A stretch of 64,000 nt of DNA, from assembly GCA_964555055.1 (NCBI GenBank), contig CAZKQW010000001.1, positions 124,001 through 188,000 on the forward strand, given 5' to 3'. Shown here piece by piece: positions 44,582-55,400 of this stretch. The number at the start of each line of letters is the position of its first letter. The stretch's first letter is position 1. Source of the stretch: GCA-016699445 sp964555055 (GTDB taxonomy: Bacteria; UBA10199; JACPAL01; GCA-016699445). Under the pieces are notes generated by a model. It was not told the DNA's origin. It worked only from the letters and a program-made list of their open reading frames with translations, and did not search any database. The translations under genes were made by a program, and so were the position numbers.

Positions 44582-45898
44582 TTAAGGCACGACGCCTATT
44601 TTTTGGTCTAGTTTGGCGATCGCGATATTATAGTTATAAACGGCTTCAAAATACTGACCGCGTGTCTGCAAGAAAGACGTCAAAGCGTCAACGAGATCCT
44701 TCGATTCGCCGATGCCGATGTCCAAGTTGCTCTGTGTCATGAAGAGAAGTTGCCGCGCCCACCGACCCGCTTCCTCGGCGCGTTCCAAATCTTTTTGGGT
44801 TGTCTGAACGTCCAGAAAAGCCTCGCGTACCTCGAGCGCCACGCCTTCGTGCGCGAAATCCCTTTGGACGTCGATCTTCTTGAGTTCCGTCTTGGCTTGC
44901 CGGATCTTCGTCAGTGAATTGTGTATATCCAAGGTTCCCTTCAATTGCAGACCGATCCCCGCTCGCGTGTAATTAAAAGGATCGTTGAAATCATCCGTCG
45001 CAGTAACGCCCGTCACCCCGCTCGCTCGACCCAACTCAAAGAAGCCGCCAAAACCCACGTTCGGAGTCATCAACCGTTTTTCCAAGGTGACCTGTCGGGA
45101 CTTCGCCTCTCGACCCAGGTCCAAGAGCTTCAAGTCGGGCCGTTGCGCCAAAGCTTGCTGGCGGTAAGCGTCATAGGGCTTTATTTTCGGAGCCACGGGA
45201 ATCAACTTTTCGTCAACGACTTCGAATCCCGCACTCTGCTCATAACCCATTTGGATCGCCAAAGCCTCCTTCGCGAGGATGGCCTTCTTATCGGTCTCGC
45301 CGATGCGCTTTTGGATTTCGGCTCGAAAGAGTTTCAGCTTTAAGAGTTCGCCGGGATCGGTGCCACCTTTATCCTCGCGCTTTTTCACTTCCCCGCTCAA
45401 ACCGTCATCGGCCGAATCCAGCAATCCCCTCACCTCACGGGCCAACAAGACCCCGTAATAGAGCTGTTTCACTTTGAGAACGATTTCAGCCTTCTTCTGA
45501 TCTTTTTTCCTTCTCTCCGCTTCGGTGCCGATGTCGGCGAGGGCTTTGCCGGTTTTCACCTTACCGAAGGTATGGAGGGGGATGCCCATGCCGATTTTGA
45601 CGCGATTGAAAGGAGTGATATCGCCGTTACCGAAGCTTTCGAGGACTTTTGTCGTGTCTTTCGGGGCCGGAGCTAAATTGTATTCATAATCAAAGATCGG
45701 ATAGCCGATTTTGCTCGCTTCGCTTTTCTTTTCCGCCGCCCCGTGGATCGAATAGTCCGCGATCTCCATCTCGGGATTCCGCACGAGGGCGAGGCTAATG
45801 CACTGCTTGAGGTTGAAATGCTCGACGGCGAAGGCCGAAGGCGCAACGACACTTAAAAAAAAAGAGAAAAGAACGAATTTCTGGAGAGTCCGCGTCAT
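44582..45898 (-). CDS. TolC-family outer-membrane efflux protein
   Basis: An outer-membrane channel of the TolC/CusC family. The 438-aa product has a signal peptide (about 1-24, ending AFA), LKQCISLALVRNPEM as in the first helix of TolC proteins, and two repeats of long amphipathic helices with the second starting near YDAYRQQALAQRPDLKLLDL. Length is normal. No inner-membrane pump or adaptor gene is beside it. It lies directly upstream of the mlaC-like gene and downstream of a surface-protein cluster, so it may export a cluster product, by inference. Confidence 0.85.
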   Translation of the reverse strand: MTRTLQKFVLFSFFLSVVAPSAFAVEHFNLKQCISLALVRNPEMEIADYSIHGAAEKKSEASKIGYPIFDYEYNLAPAPKDTTKVLESFGNGDITPFNRVKIGMGIPLHTFGKVKTGKALADIGTEAERRKKDQKKAEIVLKVKQLYYGVLLAREVRGLLDSADDGLSGEVKKREDKGGTDPGELLKLKLFRAEIQKRIGETDKKAILAKEALAIQMGYEQSAGFEVVDEKLIPVAPKIKPYDAYRQQALAQRPDLKLLDLGREAKSRQVTLEKRLMTPNVGFGGFFELGRASGVTGVTATDDFNDPFNYTRAGIGLQLKGTLDIHNSLTKIRQAKTELKKIDVQRDFAHEGVALEVREAFLDVQTTQKDLERAEEAGRWARQLLFMTQSNLDIGIGESKDLVDALTSFLQTRGQYFEAVYNYNIAIAKLDQKIGVVP

Positions 45899-45947
45899 GA
45901 AAATGACGGGCAGACGTAACGAAGAGGTCCGAAAAACTCAAGATGAT

Positions 45948-46928
45948 TTAGCCAGAACCGGGAACATCACTTCCCACGTCGGTTGACGCGTCAGCCGAGG
46001 AGGTAGCCGCAGCGTCGGGAGCCATGGCATCCACGGCAACCGCCGCATCCCGAACGACGGCCACATCCGAAGAAGAGGCGCCATCGGCTCTCACACCCGC
46101 ATCGGAAGGCGCGACCACTCCCGCGTCATTAACGACTCGCGGCCCAAAGCGCACGTCCACTGTCACTTGATCCCCGGGTGTGGCGCAATTCGGAGTACCT
46201 GCCGTTCCACAAATTGGAATGCCTGTTATAGGAACCTCTCCTGGCTGCAATACCGGGGCAGTGAAGGTGAAACCAACGGGCGCGCTGCCTCCGTCTGAAG
46301 AAGCCGCCACAAGCACCCGCCTCACCTCAGCGGGATTCGTGGTCGTGTAAGCCGTCACGCCGCCGTCACCAACTCCTGCGTCGGCGCTACGCATCACAAA
46401 AGGAATGCCGCCATTTCCAGAAAAAACCCAGGACATACCGACTTGACACCCGTTCATTCCGGGAGTCGCCGTCCCTGTAATTCGGGCCGTGATTTCGCTA
46501 AGAGCCCTTAAAGCCGCAAGATCTCCAAGGGTCATGCCGGGAAGCGGAACCGCCGGCAAAGCTCCCGAGGGAATTCCCCCAAAAGACGCACGTGTCGTAA
46601 AAGGGAAACCCGTCCCTCCGTTTGGTTGAGGGGTGTTTTCCGCAATCATCGACATCTTAAAGGGAGATCCGCCAACCCGCGACCCTCCCCGGGTCAAATG
46701 GTAAGTGAATTGAACGCTCCGGTGAAGTAAATCATAGGCACCGACGCAGGCTTCGACTTGCTCTTGTGCCGCGTCCATGCCCGGCATAAAGCGCCCCGCG
46801 TCATTCTCCTCAGGAGGGATGACCCTATTGGAGTTGCCATTGGGGTCCGGCGTATAGGTACTCTCCGGACCGCAGCCGGAAAGGACGCCTGCTAAGGCAA
46901 ACGCTTGAGCGAGTCGGTTCACAAACAT
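45948..46928 (-). CDS. Asp/Ala-rich lipoprotein of unknown function
   Basis: About 326 aa from the ATG at 46928, chosen over a GTG six bases upstream because of its GAGG ribosome site. The signal ends in the lipobox VLSGC, giving a lipidated Cys. The mature middle part (about 60-280) is beta-rich with several Cys (for example PICGTAGTPNC). The C-terminal 60 residues are low-complexity Asp-Ala-Val (RDAAVAVDAMAPDAAA), a linker style common in myxobacterial surface proteins. No family is recognised. It is the last of five consecutive envelope-protein genes. Confidence 0.65.
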   Translation of the reverse strand: MFVNRLAQAFALAGVLSGCGPESTYTPDPNGNSNRVIPPEENDAGRFMPGMDAAQEQVEACVGAYDLLHRSVQFTYHLTRGGSRVGGSPFKMSMIAENTPQPNGGTGFPFTTRASFGGIPSGALPAVPLPGMTLGDLAALRALSEITARITGTATPGMNGCQVGMSWVFSGNGGIPFVMRSADAGVGDGGVTAYTTTNPAEVRRVLVAASSDGGSAPVGFTFTAPVLQPGEVPITGIPICGTAGTPNCATPGDQVTVDVRFGPRVVNDAGVVAPSDAGVRADGASSSDVAVVRDAAVAVDAMAPDAAATSSADASTDVGSDVPGSG

Positions 46929-46981
46929 AATCACCTCTTAAAGAAGATTATCGGTGCTTTTCCGAAAAAGTTGCCTCTCTT

Positions 46982-49900
46982 TTAAGGCGTCAAATCGATA
47001 TTTAAGCCGGCCCCGATCGTTAAATAAGGCGAACCCAGCAGATCCGACGTGATCCCAAACGATGGGGTCTCGACACTGACGCCATGGATGCCATAATCCT
47101 CCATTTGAAACGATCTCCAGGCGTTTTGGATTGTATTCGGAAGGCTGCAATCTACATGCTCATTCTGAGTGCGCGCCATTTCTGATTCCCTCTCTGGAGC
47201 GACGCAGTGACAGATCTTAGGGACGTATCTCCAATGCCGTGACGTCTCCTCCCCGCAAAAATCCTCTAAGGGCATCTGCATAGGGAGCCGGAAATTAATG
47301 GCTCTTTCGGAACTATCGAGATAGTTGCCTAAAATCACATCGATCTTACTCTTCACAATATCTGACATGACGCTATCCGGCACAATGGTGTTGTTGACGA
47401 CCGTCGTAAAATCCAAGTGGGTCTTCGTTCTATCCAAGCAGGGAGGTTCGCGGCCATCGCATTCCTCGACAGAGCTGATACCTCCTTCTGCATAGAGGAG
47501 ACCTTGTTCGCCGACATGCAGCCATAAAGACACGGAAACTTTTCCTGCTAATTTGAGGGAGACGATTTGTTGCCCAGTACCCGGGAATCTCTCGCTCCAT
47601 GGGCGGATTTCACCAGTCCCCATCCAAGTACCCATCGAGTCGCGAGCGAGGCGCTCCTCATAGATGTCGATTTGGACACCCCCGATAGCGATTTCCAACT
47701 CCGCGCGGTAAATTTGAATTGGAGCTGGTGTCCCATCAGGATTAGTAGTTTCCATAGGAATAATATCCACGAGTTTGACGGAAGGAGCGAAGATCGGATT
47801 GAGGGTATTTCCCATGATCAGAGGTTGTTTGCTATTCTGATTTTGATTCCCTTCGCCGAAGAAGTCGACGTGGTTTAATTTGTCGCCAAAGATGTTACTT
47901 ACGCTGAGAGCGTAGTTTAGACATTCCCATGAATTCGCGCTGATGGTGTCTCCATATTCATCCAAGCAAGCCTCATGATTCAGATCAGGAATCGCCAAAT
48001 TAAAATCCTCCCGTACCTTTCTCGTGGAGATATCCAGGAACCGCCGGCCCTCTTCCCGTTGGGAAAAGTCCCATAGCTCGAGACCCACACTTTGGAGGAG
48101 CGAGTTGATCGTCTCTTCGTTGAGCGAGGCATTCACTTCGTCCCCCATCATGCGGGCCGCGGCGACGGGATCCCGTAGGTCTCCGCCTAAGAAGGAAAAT
48201 CGCGAGGGCCGTGATAGAGGGCCGAACTTCGACAGAGATCCTTCAGGAAACAACGCCGTCCCGTGCTGGAGCATGAGCCTCTGCATGAACCCTTTACCGT
48301 CCAAAGTGGCGTTCTCCGTTTCGTCGGTGACGCCGGCAGGCAGCAAGATCGCGTCGCCCTTCACCCCCACGCCACGCTGGTCGAGGGTGATCTTCGTCGA
48401 CGAAGCCAAGGGGGAGCGGATATCCATGTTGAATTTTTTCCCTAAAAATTTGGGGGACAGGGTTAAGATTTCACGGTTTTCATAGCTATTCAGCATGTCC
48501 TCGATCTGGCGGGGCACGCTGCATCGGAGAATGGCGTTAAAGGTGCAATCCAACTGTTTACGGGTGTTTTGGTCCTTGCGGAGGTACATGTTGCCGGTGA
48601 ACTCGGCGACTTCGTTTAAAACTTCCAATCCCTCGCAAGCGTTACGGCTGCGCGTGGAAACGAGATCGATTTGTTGTCCGTTCCCGACGTCGCCGGCCAA
48701 GCCACCCTGGTAAATCTTGGAGAAATCGCTGCCATCATTGTCGCAATCGAAGCTGATGGGCCATTTGCCTTCGTCCGGGACGATCCCGACCAAATCGCGG
48801 CCTTTGATATTCTCGATCTCGAAGTGGAGCTTTCCGTTTTGTTCGCGGATGTAGAGATCGATGTTCATCATCACCGATGAGGTCGTGAAGTTGAGCGGAA
48901 TGACCGTCGGGATCGTCTGGTCGTCGCGACTACCGAAATCGGGATCGGCCACTAAGCGGCCTTCCGTATCTTGGGTATCCGGTATGCCGTCCCCGTCGTC
49001 ATCCTGATCAGAACAGCCTGGGTAAGCGACTTCGGGATCAATATTATTCATATCCGGGCAGCGATTGCGGGCGATCTTTGTGTCCAATCGGCATTTCGGA
49101 GGCGTACCTGTGAGGCCTTTCCCCTGATTGCCGCTCAATCCCATTTCCGCATCACAAACATCATTATGATCATCGTCATTACAGACCAGGAGGATCTTGG
49201 AATTACTGTCGCAGATGCCGTCGTTATCCGCATCATCATCCTCCCAGTCGATCAACGACGTCATGTCGCCACGGCTACGGCCGGTGTTTTGGGGGAGAAT
49301 CGTGTACATCTCGGCCTTCCCGTGCATGCCGTTGATGCGCACCTGAAGTCTCAAGTGATTATTACTGAAGAAGGTCATCGTGGGGATCTCAACGTTCCCG
49401 ATGTGGAAACGCTGGCCGCTGGAAGCGCTCTCAGAACGCGTCGCCCGCGAAGTCCCCCAAAGATCGTTGAATGGCTTGATGGCGACGATGCGCCCCCCTT
49501 CCTCTCCGGTTAAATGATGGTATTGGCATTGGAGCTGTTCTTGGAGCCCTTCAAGACATTCTCTTTCACCTGGAACTGGCATGTGAGGGTCCAAAAGCTT
49601 AGGAAAAACGTCTTCTTTGAACTTATCCGAATTCAACACCTGCAACAAAGCCGTCCTCACTTCTCCAGTTAAGTAAGAGGTGGGTAAAAAGAGCCCAAAG
49701 CCTTTGGTCACCATTGCGCTACGGATTTGATCGTCGTCGAAAGCGGCCGCCCGCGCTTGGGGCATTCGATAATCACTATCACGATCCGCGTCATAGATAG
49801 GACGGACGTTTCCATAGCCGAAATAATGGGCTTCTTTATTGACATTATAGAGGTTATCGCGGGCTTGAAGGACTACCGTATTAATTGGATACTGAGGAGC

Positions 49901-51256
49901 CGGGAGATTAGCTTGGTAATGCATTTCCCCTCCCGACATTACAGGGCAGAGAGCGGTAAACCGGTCGATTGTAGGAGCCGTCTCCTCCTTTTCATTATTG
50001 CGTTGGACACAAATCGGACTCATCCTCAAACATTCGACTAGATTGGACGACGTTGGAGGATTCGCGACATCGCAAGAGGACATCATACGGCCATTTACCG
50101 TCACACTCTCAGGGGAGCCAGAAGTACCGCAAGCCTTTAATATCATGTCCACCTTCACTGTAGAGGCTTCGGAAGGCAACAGCACGCGACCGTCCACATG
50201 TCTTAGAAGGTTAGAATCGGCTGCGTTATAATAGTTCACGCAAACATCAGGACCTTTGAGATCGACGTTGAAAGGCTCGATCTGAAGAGGGACCATATCC
50301 CCGCGTGCCCGCACATTAGCCACGATCCGGTTTTCCCCATGGCCCACGGGAATCGTCACAACCGATCCTCCTGGGCAGAAAGACTCTCCGTTAAGGCTAC
50401 ACCGAACCCCTTCTCGATCACGGCTGCAGCTCTTCGTAATAGTGATCACTTTGGCTGGAGTCCGACTGCGGTCGGTAATCGTATTGGTCACTTGAACGTC
50501 GGAAAAGCTGCCCCCGACCGCTCCCATTGCCGACCCTATGCAAACATCCACGGATGATACCGAAGGAGGCACAGAGCTCCCCGTCGCCATATCGATTCCC
50601 GTCGGTGTAGCGTCCGTAGGCATCAAGCGAAAACGATTCGTCATCATACCATCGGTTCCAGTGACTCGTGACACACTTAAGCAATTACTACCCATCATCG
50701 TACAGCGGGGGTCCGCGACACTCCCAAAGCGGTAGCGCACATTATTAATCGAGACCGATGTGTCGACAGGGCCTGCATAAGTTACGCGTGAACCCCCGGT
50801 CGGAAAGGCATCATCGACAAAGCCCATGCTAGTGAGAGTGCGCACGCGCACGCTGACGTTATAGACGCCCACGCGGGGAAGAGTGAGGCGATTGACCATG
50901 AATTCACCCGTGCGGCGCGCTTCCGCCATCTCGGGCGCCGAGAAGTTGATCGATAAAGTGCCGGTGACCGAAGGCATGTCCGAGAGCTGATAGGTCACCA
51001 CCATGTCCACCACATTCCGGACGTCGGTAGGCGTCCGGAACTTCCCCAACACGCACAGGGAAGATCCGGAAGTCTCCTGCATGGCGATGGGTTCGACGAT
51101 GCAGAGATTGTGCTGATAATCACGGTCCGTGCAGGAATCGGTGCTCAAGCCCGCTTGGGCCGGAGGAACGCAAGAAAGGCGGGCTTCCGAAGGGACGGCG
51201 TAAAACAATCCCACCGTCGCGACGATACCCATGAGAAAAGTGGTTAAACGTTTCAT
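46982..51256 (-). CDS. Large secreted protein with thrombospondin type 3 repeats
   Basis: About 1424 aa from the ATG at 51256, which has AAAGGTG upstream and a standard signal peptide (MKRLTTFLMGIV to SEA); the frame opens earlier without good signal. The first 450 residues are Cys-rich beta domains. Around residues 670-770 are Ca-binding thrombospondin type 3-like units (DADNDGICDS, DDDHNDVCDA and DDDGDGIPDTQD). The C-terminal half includes DREHLRVxI-like beta strands and ends in LGSPYLTIGAGLNIDLTP, compatible with a barrel-like end. No enzyme motif is seen. It follows the 51265 gene by 8 bp and is probably co-translated. Confidence 0.75.
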   Translation of the reverse strand: MKRLTTFLMGIVATVGLFYAVPSEARLSCVPPAQAGLSTDSCTDRDYQHNLCIVEPIAMQETSGSSLCVLGKFRTPTDVRNVVDMVVTYQLSDMPSVTGTLSINFSAPEMAEARRTGEFMVNRLTLPRVGVYNVSVRVRTLTSMGFVDDAFPTGGSRVTYAGPVDTSVSINNVRYRFGSVADPRCTMMGSNCLSVSRVTGTDGMMTNRFRLMPTDATPTGIDMATGSSVPPSVSSVDVCIGSAMGAVGGSFSDVQVTNTITDRSRTPAKVITITKSCSRDREGVRCSLNGESFCPGGSVVTIPVGHGENRIVANVRARGDMVPLQIEPFNVDLKGPDVCVNYYNAADSNLLRHVDGRVLLPSEASTVKVDMILKACGTSGSPESVTVNGRMMSSCDVANPPTSSNLVECLRMSPICVQRNNEKEETAPTIDRFTALCPVMSGGEMHYQANLPAPQYPINTVVLQARDNLYNVNKEAHYFGYGNVRPIYDADRDSDYRMPQARAAAFDDDQIRSAMVTKGFGLFLPTSYLTGEVRTALLQVLNSDKFKEDVFPKLLDPHMPVPGERECLEGLQEQLQCQYHHLTGEEGGRIVAIKPFNDLWGTSRATRSESASSGQRFHIGNVEIPTMTFFSNNHLRLQVRINGMHGKAEMYTILPQNTGRSRGDMTSLIDWEDDDADNDGICDSNSKILLVCNDDDHNDVCDAEMGLSGNQGKGLTGTPPKCRLDTKIARNRCPDMNNIDPEVAYPGCSDQDDDGDGIPDTQDTEGRLVADPDFGSRDDQTIPTVIPLNFTTSSVMMNIDLYIREQNGKLHFEIENIKGRDLVGIVPDEGKWPISFDCDNDGSDFSKIYQGGLAGDVGNGQQIDLVSTRSRNACEGLEVLNEVAEFTGNMYLRKDQNTRKQLDCTFNAILRCSVPRQIEDMLNSYENREILTLSPKFLGKKFNMDIRSPLASSTKITLDQRGVGVKGDAILLPAGVTDETENATLDGKGFMQRLMLQHGTALFPEGSLSKFGPLSRPSRFSFLGGDLRDPVAAARMMGDEVNASLNEETINSLLQSVGLELWDFSQREEGRRFLDISTRKVREDFNLAIPDLNHEACLDEYGDTISANSWECLNYALSVSNIFGDKLNHVDFFGEGNQNQNSKQPLIMGNTLNPIFAPSVKLVDIIPMETTNPDGTPAPIQIYRAELEIAIGGVQIDIYEERLARDSMGTWMGTGEIRPWSERFPGTGQQIVSLKLAGKVSVSLWLHVGEQGLLYAEGGISSVEECDGREPPCLDRTKTHLDFTTVVNNTIVPDSVMSDIVKSKIDVILGNYLDSSERAINFRLPMQMPLEDFCGEETSRHWRYVPKICHCVAPERESEMARTQNEHVDCSLPNTIQNAWRSFQMEDYGIHGVSVETPSFGITSDLLGSPYLTIGAGLNIDLTP

Positions 51257-51264
51257 AGTCACCT

Positions 51265-52335
51265 TTAAAATCTCAGCTGGAACTGGGCTCCAGCGTATTG
51301 GTTCGTGGCCACCGGCGTCAGGGACCAGTTCCGGGCGCGGGGCGCCGTCGACCTCGGATGCGTCAAATGCCAAACGAAGGCCGTGGCGCCGACGGCGAGA
51401 TTAAAGCCTCCCGCCAAAGTAAGACCCAGACCGAAACGGGTTTGTTCGGGGCTCGGCTCCGGTTGGGCATGCCCCACCGTCTGTCCCGGCATGCGGTAAA
51501 GATTGGCCGCCGGAAGGGGTTGCGGTTCTTGGGTCGCGATGGCGAGTCCTGGAACCAGCATCCCGACTCCAGCCGCGATTTGAAATCCGTCTCCCCAAAG
51601 GGGCGAGGAAAGTTCGCTACGCAATCGTCCTGCGGTAAGGCTCGTCGCCGTGTTCATGGCGACGAGAGCATACGGCCGAGCGTCATCCATCACGCCCACC
51701 ATCACGAGAGAAGCGGCTAAAAGAGTCCCCTGAGTCGCGTCGAAGACGACATGCGCGCCCCGTGACGAAGCGGGAGCTTCCCAGGCGTTCGCCGCCACGA
51801 GGGCCAATCCGGTCGCGCACAAACCTCCCGCTAAAATATCATTCGTGGAGCCGGCGAATCCATCCACGGAGCGTACGGTGGTGCTGACAGGGCAGACCCC
51901 CGACAGGATGGTGCCCAAAGCCAAGGAGGGCACGGAAACCCAACCGGTTAAATTCCGAGAGGGAGTCGCGGAAGCGGAGGGACTCGCCGCAGAAGAAGCC
52001 GGGGAGGCGCTTCCCATCGCACGGCAGACGGCCGCATTCGGGTTCCCGGTGGAATTACGCCCACTAATGAGATCCCTCAATTCAGCGACTTCATCACCGG
52101 CGAGATCGACGCTTTCGCCGACGAGACGGCCTTCGCCGTCCAAAAATTGGCCGCGGTCATTGGAGAAGATGATTCTGGGATGGGCCGTGCCGTCGTCTGG
52201 ATTCAAGTCGTAATAAGCTTCCGTAGGCTCGGAGGCATAACCCCTCCGCACGCTCAAACGCCCATAGTGGCTGCCGTTATCGGATCCGCCGCAACTCGTC
52301 CTCTGCCGACTTTCTGAAATGTGATTGTCACCCAT
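51265..52335 (-). CDS. Multi-helix membrane protein of unknown family
   Basis: About 356 aa from the ATG at 52335 (GGGAGAG upstream; a GTG at 52353 is less likely). The N-terminal 110 residues are polar with a DNDRGQFLDGEG-type stretch, followed by a Ser/Ala/Pro linker. Then come about five hydrophobic segments (around SLALGTILSGVC, ILAGGLCATGLALV, LLAASLVMVGVM, GFQIAAGVGMLVPGLA and GLTLAGGFNLAVGATAFVW). It ends in NQYAGAQFQLRF, whose terminal Phe suggests an outer-membrane strand, though the helices suggest the inner membrane. It lies between two large exported proteins, and may anchor or export them. Confidence 0.6.
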   Translation of the reverse strand: MGDNHISESRQRTSCGGSDNGSHYGRLSVRRGYASEPTEAYYDLNPDDGTAHPRIIFSNDRGQFLDGEGRLVGESVDLAGDEVAELRDLISGRNSTGNPNAAVCRAMGSASPASSAASPSASATPSRNLTGWVSVPSLALGTILSGVCPVSTTVRSVDGFAGSTNDILAGGLCATGLALVAANAWEAPASSRGAHVVFDATQGTLLAASLVMVGVMDDARPYALVAMNTATSLTAGRLRSELSSPLWGDGFQIAAGVGMLVPGLAIATQEPQPLPAANLYRMPGQTVGHAQPEPSPEQTRFGLGLTLAGGFNLAVGATAFVWHLTHPRSTAPRARNWSLTPVATNQYAGAQFQLRF

Positions 52336-52404
52336 AGTGAAACTCTCCCTCACCCCTGTTATCGGCCGATCCGTGGAAAATGTTGCTGAAAATGCTTCCG
52401 TTTT

Positions 52405-55400
52405 TTAATCTAAAATCTCAGCTTTGATCACGATGTACATGTTGGACTCGACGATATCGGTATTATTCGATGTCAAGCGACCCACGCCAGCGATGTCGAA
52501 AGTATTCTGGATGGCGATACGATCCACATCATTGTCTAGAGTATCCGTAGGATCCGGCATGAAAAGGTTGCGACCATGAAGGATGCCGTCGGAGCAATTG
52601 GATCCGTAGGTATTCCCGATATAGTTCGACAGAGGCGATCTCTCAGGCCACATCGGGCGTTGTGGGATCAAAGCGTCGTTGAAAGCGGTGCGGCTTGGAT
52701 TCGACTCGCTGCGATCCAAACGCGTGGTTTCAGGAACCGTGACGCCGCTTGAACGAGCTTCTCCATCGGGCACCATATCGGCGGTCACGCAACCCGTCGT
52801 AAAGGAGATCCTCACCGAGGTGTCTACATTAGATCCCGTCAAGCGAGGGATCGCAGGAGCGAACAAACGCAGGATCATATCGCTCAAGACGACTTCGCCA
52901 GTCACTGGATCGTAATAACCTCCGGCCACATCCTTGAGATTGTGGTCCTTAATGCAATTATATTGAGCGATGTCCAAAGGATTGAGTACGGTCGCATCCG
53001 GCGTTCGGTTGTAACTGGGCGCGGCCGCTCGCTTCCCTTGGCAAAGGGCAGGCGCTCCGGAAGCCGAAGTTAAAGGAGTGGTCGAACTCATATAATCACC
53101 CATATAAATATAGAAGAAGGCGCACCGGCCACCGGTCGCATCTTTACATTGGGGATAATATTCGATGCCTCCCGGAAAACGAGAATCCGTCGCTTGAGAG
53201 CCCGGGGAATTGTAAAGTCGTACGCCTCTTAAATCGCTCGAATGCGTCGGATTATTCATATCTAACAATCCGCTAGCATTCCGATCCAAAGGCGTGGCGA
53301 TGCGGGTCAACCGCATCTGTCCACGAACAGGATCCAGGATGAGAGCGCCTCGGCTTGGAGAAGACTCTAACGTAAAGACGTCTTTCCAATCCGCCACACT
53401 CGTCGTCCGTGATCCAGGAATTGCCGCATAACGCGTGAGAATACCCGGAGTCATGGAAGACACACTTAAACTCTTTTGGAATTCACTATTGATCTTGTTC
53501 TGGAAGCCGGCCAGTAGACGGTTGATCCGCAACCCTTTATGACCTGTGGGAGCCCCCTCAACACCTTTTAAGGCAAAAAGAACGATGGCATCGTCTCTCC
53601 CTGCTACATCTCCTCCTCCGACTCGAGGCCTTCGCGCTGTGGCTCCTGTTGGGGCTTTAACAGCCATGTCGATGGAAAAGACGGAGCGAGATGTCGTCAT
53701 GGCAGGGGTGAAAACGATCTTCCCGAGTTTCACGCCTTGTCCTGCGTTTAGTGTCGCCCGCATAGGATCGCATGGCATCGAACGTCCGCCTAATCCAGCG
53801 AGGTCAGGAGTGCTCATACCCATCACTGTCATCGGCTCTAGGTAACAACCTTCTGGCAATTCACCCATCGTACGATCAAAGGGGAATTTCATATGACGTC
53901 CTAGACTGATGCCTTGAATCGCGATCGAATCGGAGCCAACCGGAGCGTCATTATAAAGATACACTTCACGGTCTGCGCTGCCGTCCTGGCGATAACTGTA
54001 GACCCGATTCTTAGGAAGATAATAATGACCGCCGGCAATCACCTTATCCGCTGCTCCCGTCACCAGAAATCGATTTTCATCCCGAATGTAAAGATTCAAC
54101 TGGCCGCGAGACTCATTCGTAGTCGTGCCTGTCAAAGTGATGGCGACGGGGGTCGCGCCGACTTGATAGGAAAGCAATGCCGTATCGGTACGCGTCGCTT
54201 CGGTGAAGGTACCTTGGGGTCCATAATTGATGTAGAAAAAAACATCATTCGTGCCCATGCCGCCGCTAACAGGAATCGTCAGGTTATTAGGATTTTCGGG
54301 GAAGACGAAGGAGGAAAACGTAGGACCCTGCATCGGACCGAAAAGGCGGAAATTATTCAGTCGATCCGTCACAGAGAGGTTATTCACCGTGACTGGAGCC
54401 ATACCAATATTGGATAAACGATAGAGTCGCGTTTCCGGAGCACCGCGAGCGGGAAGCTCTGAAAATGTAATGTGTGAGGTTACAGCCGGGAGGACGATGG
54501 CCGAAGTGCTCGCATCTATGCGATCGATCCGTATATTACCGACCACCAGAGGGGTCTCAGTCCCGCTAATACCACCGCCCCCCCCCCCACTGGCGCCTCC
54601 GGTGCCGGGGGCCGAACTACCGCCGGTTCCCATTCCCGTTCCACCCGTACCCATAGAACTGCCTCCCGTTCCGGGCGTCCCACCAGTGCCTACAGGAACC
54701 GGGCCACAACTTCTCAGGTCTTCCACACCACGGATCGGATCCGTCGTACCCGCCCTTGTCACCTCTCCTTCCAACTCCGCGGATAAAATCGCATTATCGA
54801 GTTGATTCATCAAAATTCCTGTACCCGTATTGTCATCACGATCGGCAATCGTTCCCCGCATGGCAATGGTCGTTACTAACTTCAAAAGAGACTTATTCTG
54901 GGCCATATCGAAGTGTAGCGGAACGCCCGTGACTGTCATAGGAGTTTGCAGGGTAGAATTGATCGGAGGAGTTGTAGAAGTGCCAGTTTTTAGTTCCAAG
55001 GCAGCGTTGTTGAAACCCGGAAGAACTTGGTAGGAACCAATGCCCGCGTCATCGGCTGGATAAGGATCGGTAAAGGCTGCAGAGCAACGAGCACGCGCAG
55101 CATCTGTCGTCGCCGTTCTTAAACAACGCGTCCGGTTATTAAATACCTGGGCCAAGAAATAGACGTTTAAACTTTCAATATTAATTTGGTAACTGCTTCC
55201 CGTTCCCGTCACGGAACAACGACCCACGACCTCCGCCGGGTTCATTTGTTCGCGAATGTGACCTGGAATGCTGCCGTAACTCCTGCCCATATCTAGGGAA
55301 ATAGATTTCGTTAAAGCTGAGTTCTCGATATTGAAGCGTGGGAAGGAGTCCCTTATTAAAACAACTTCGCACGCGTTACTCGCGGAGATCCGAAATCTTA

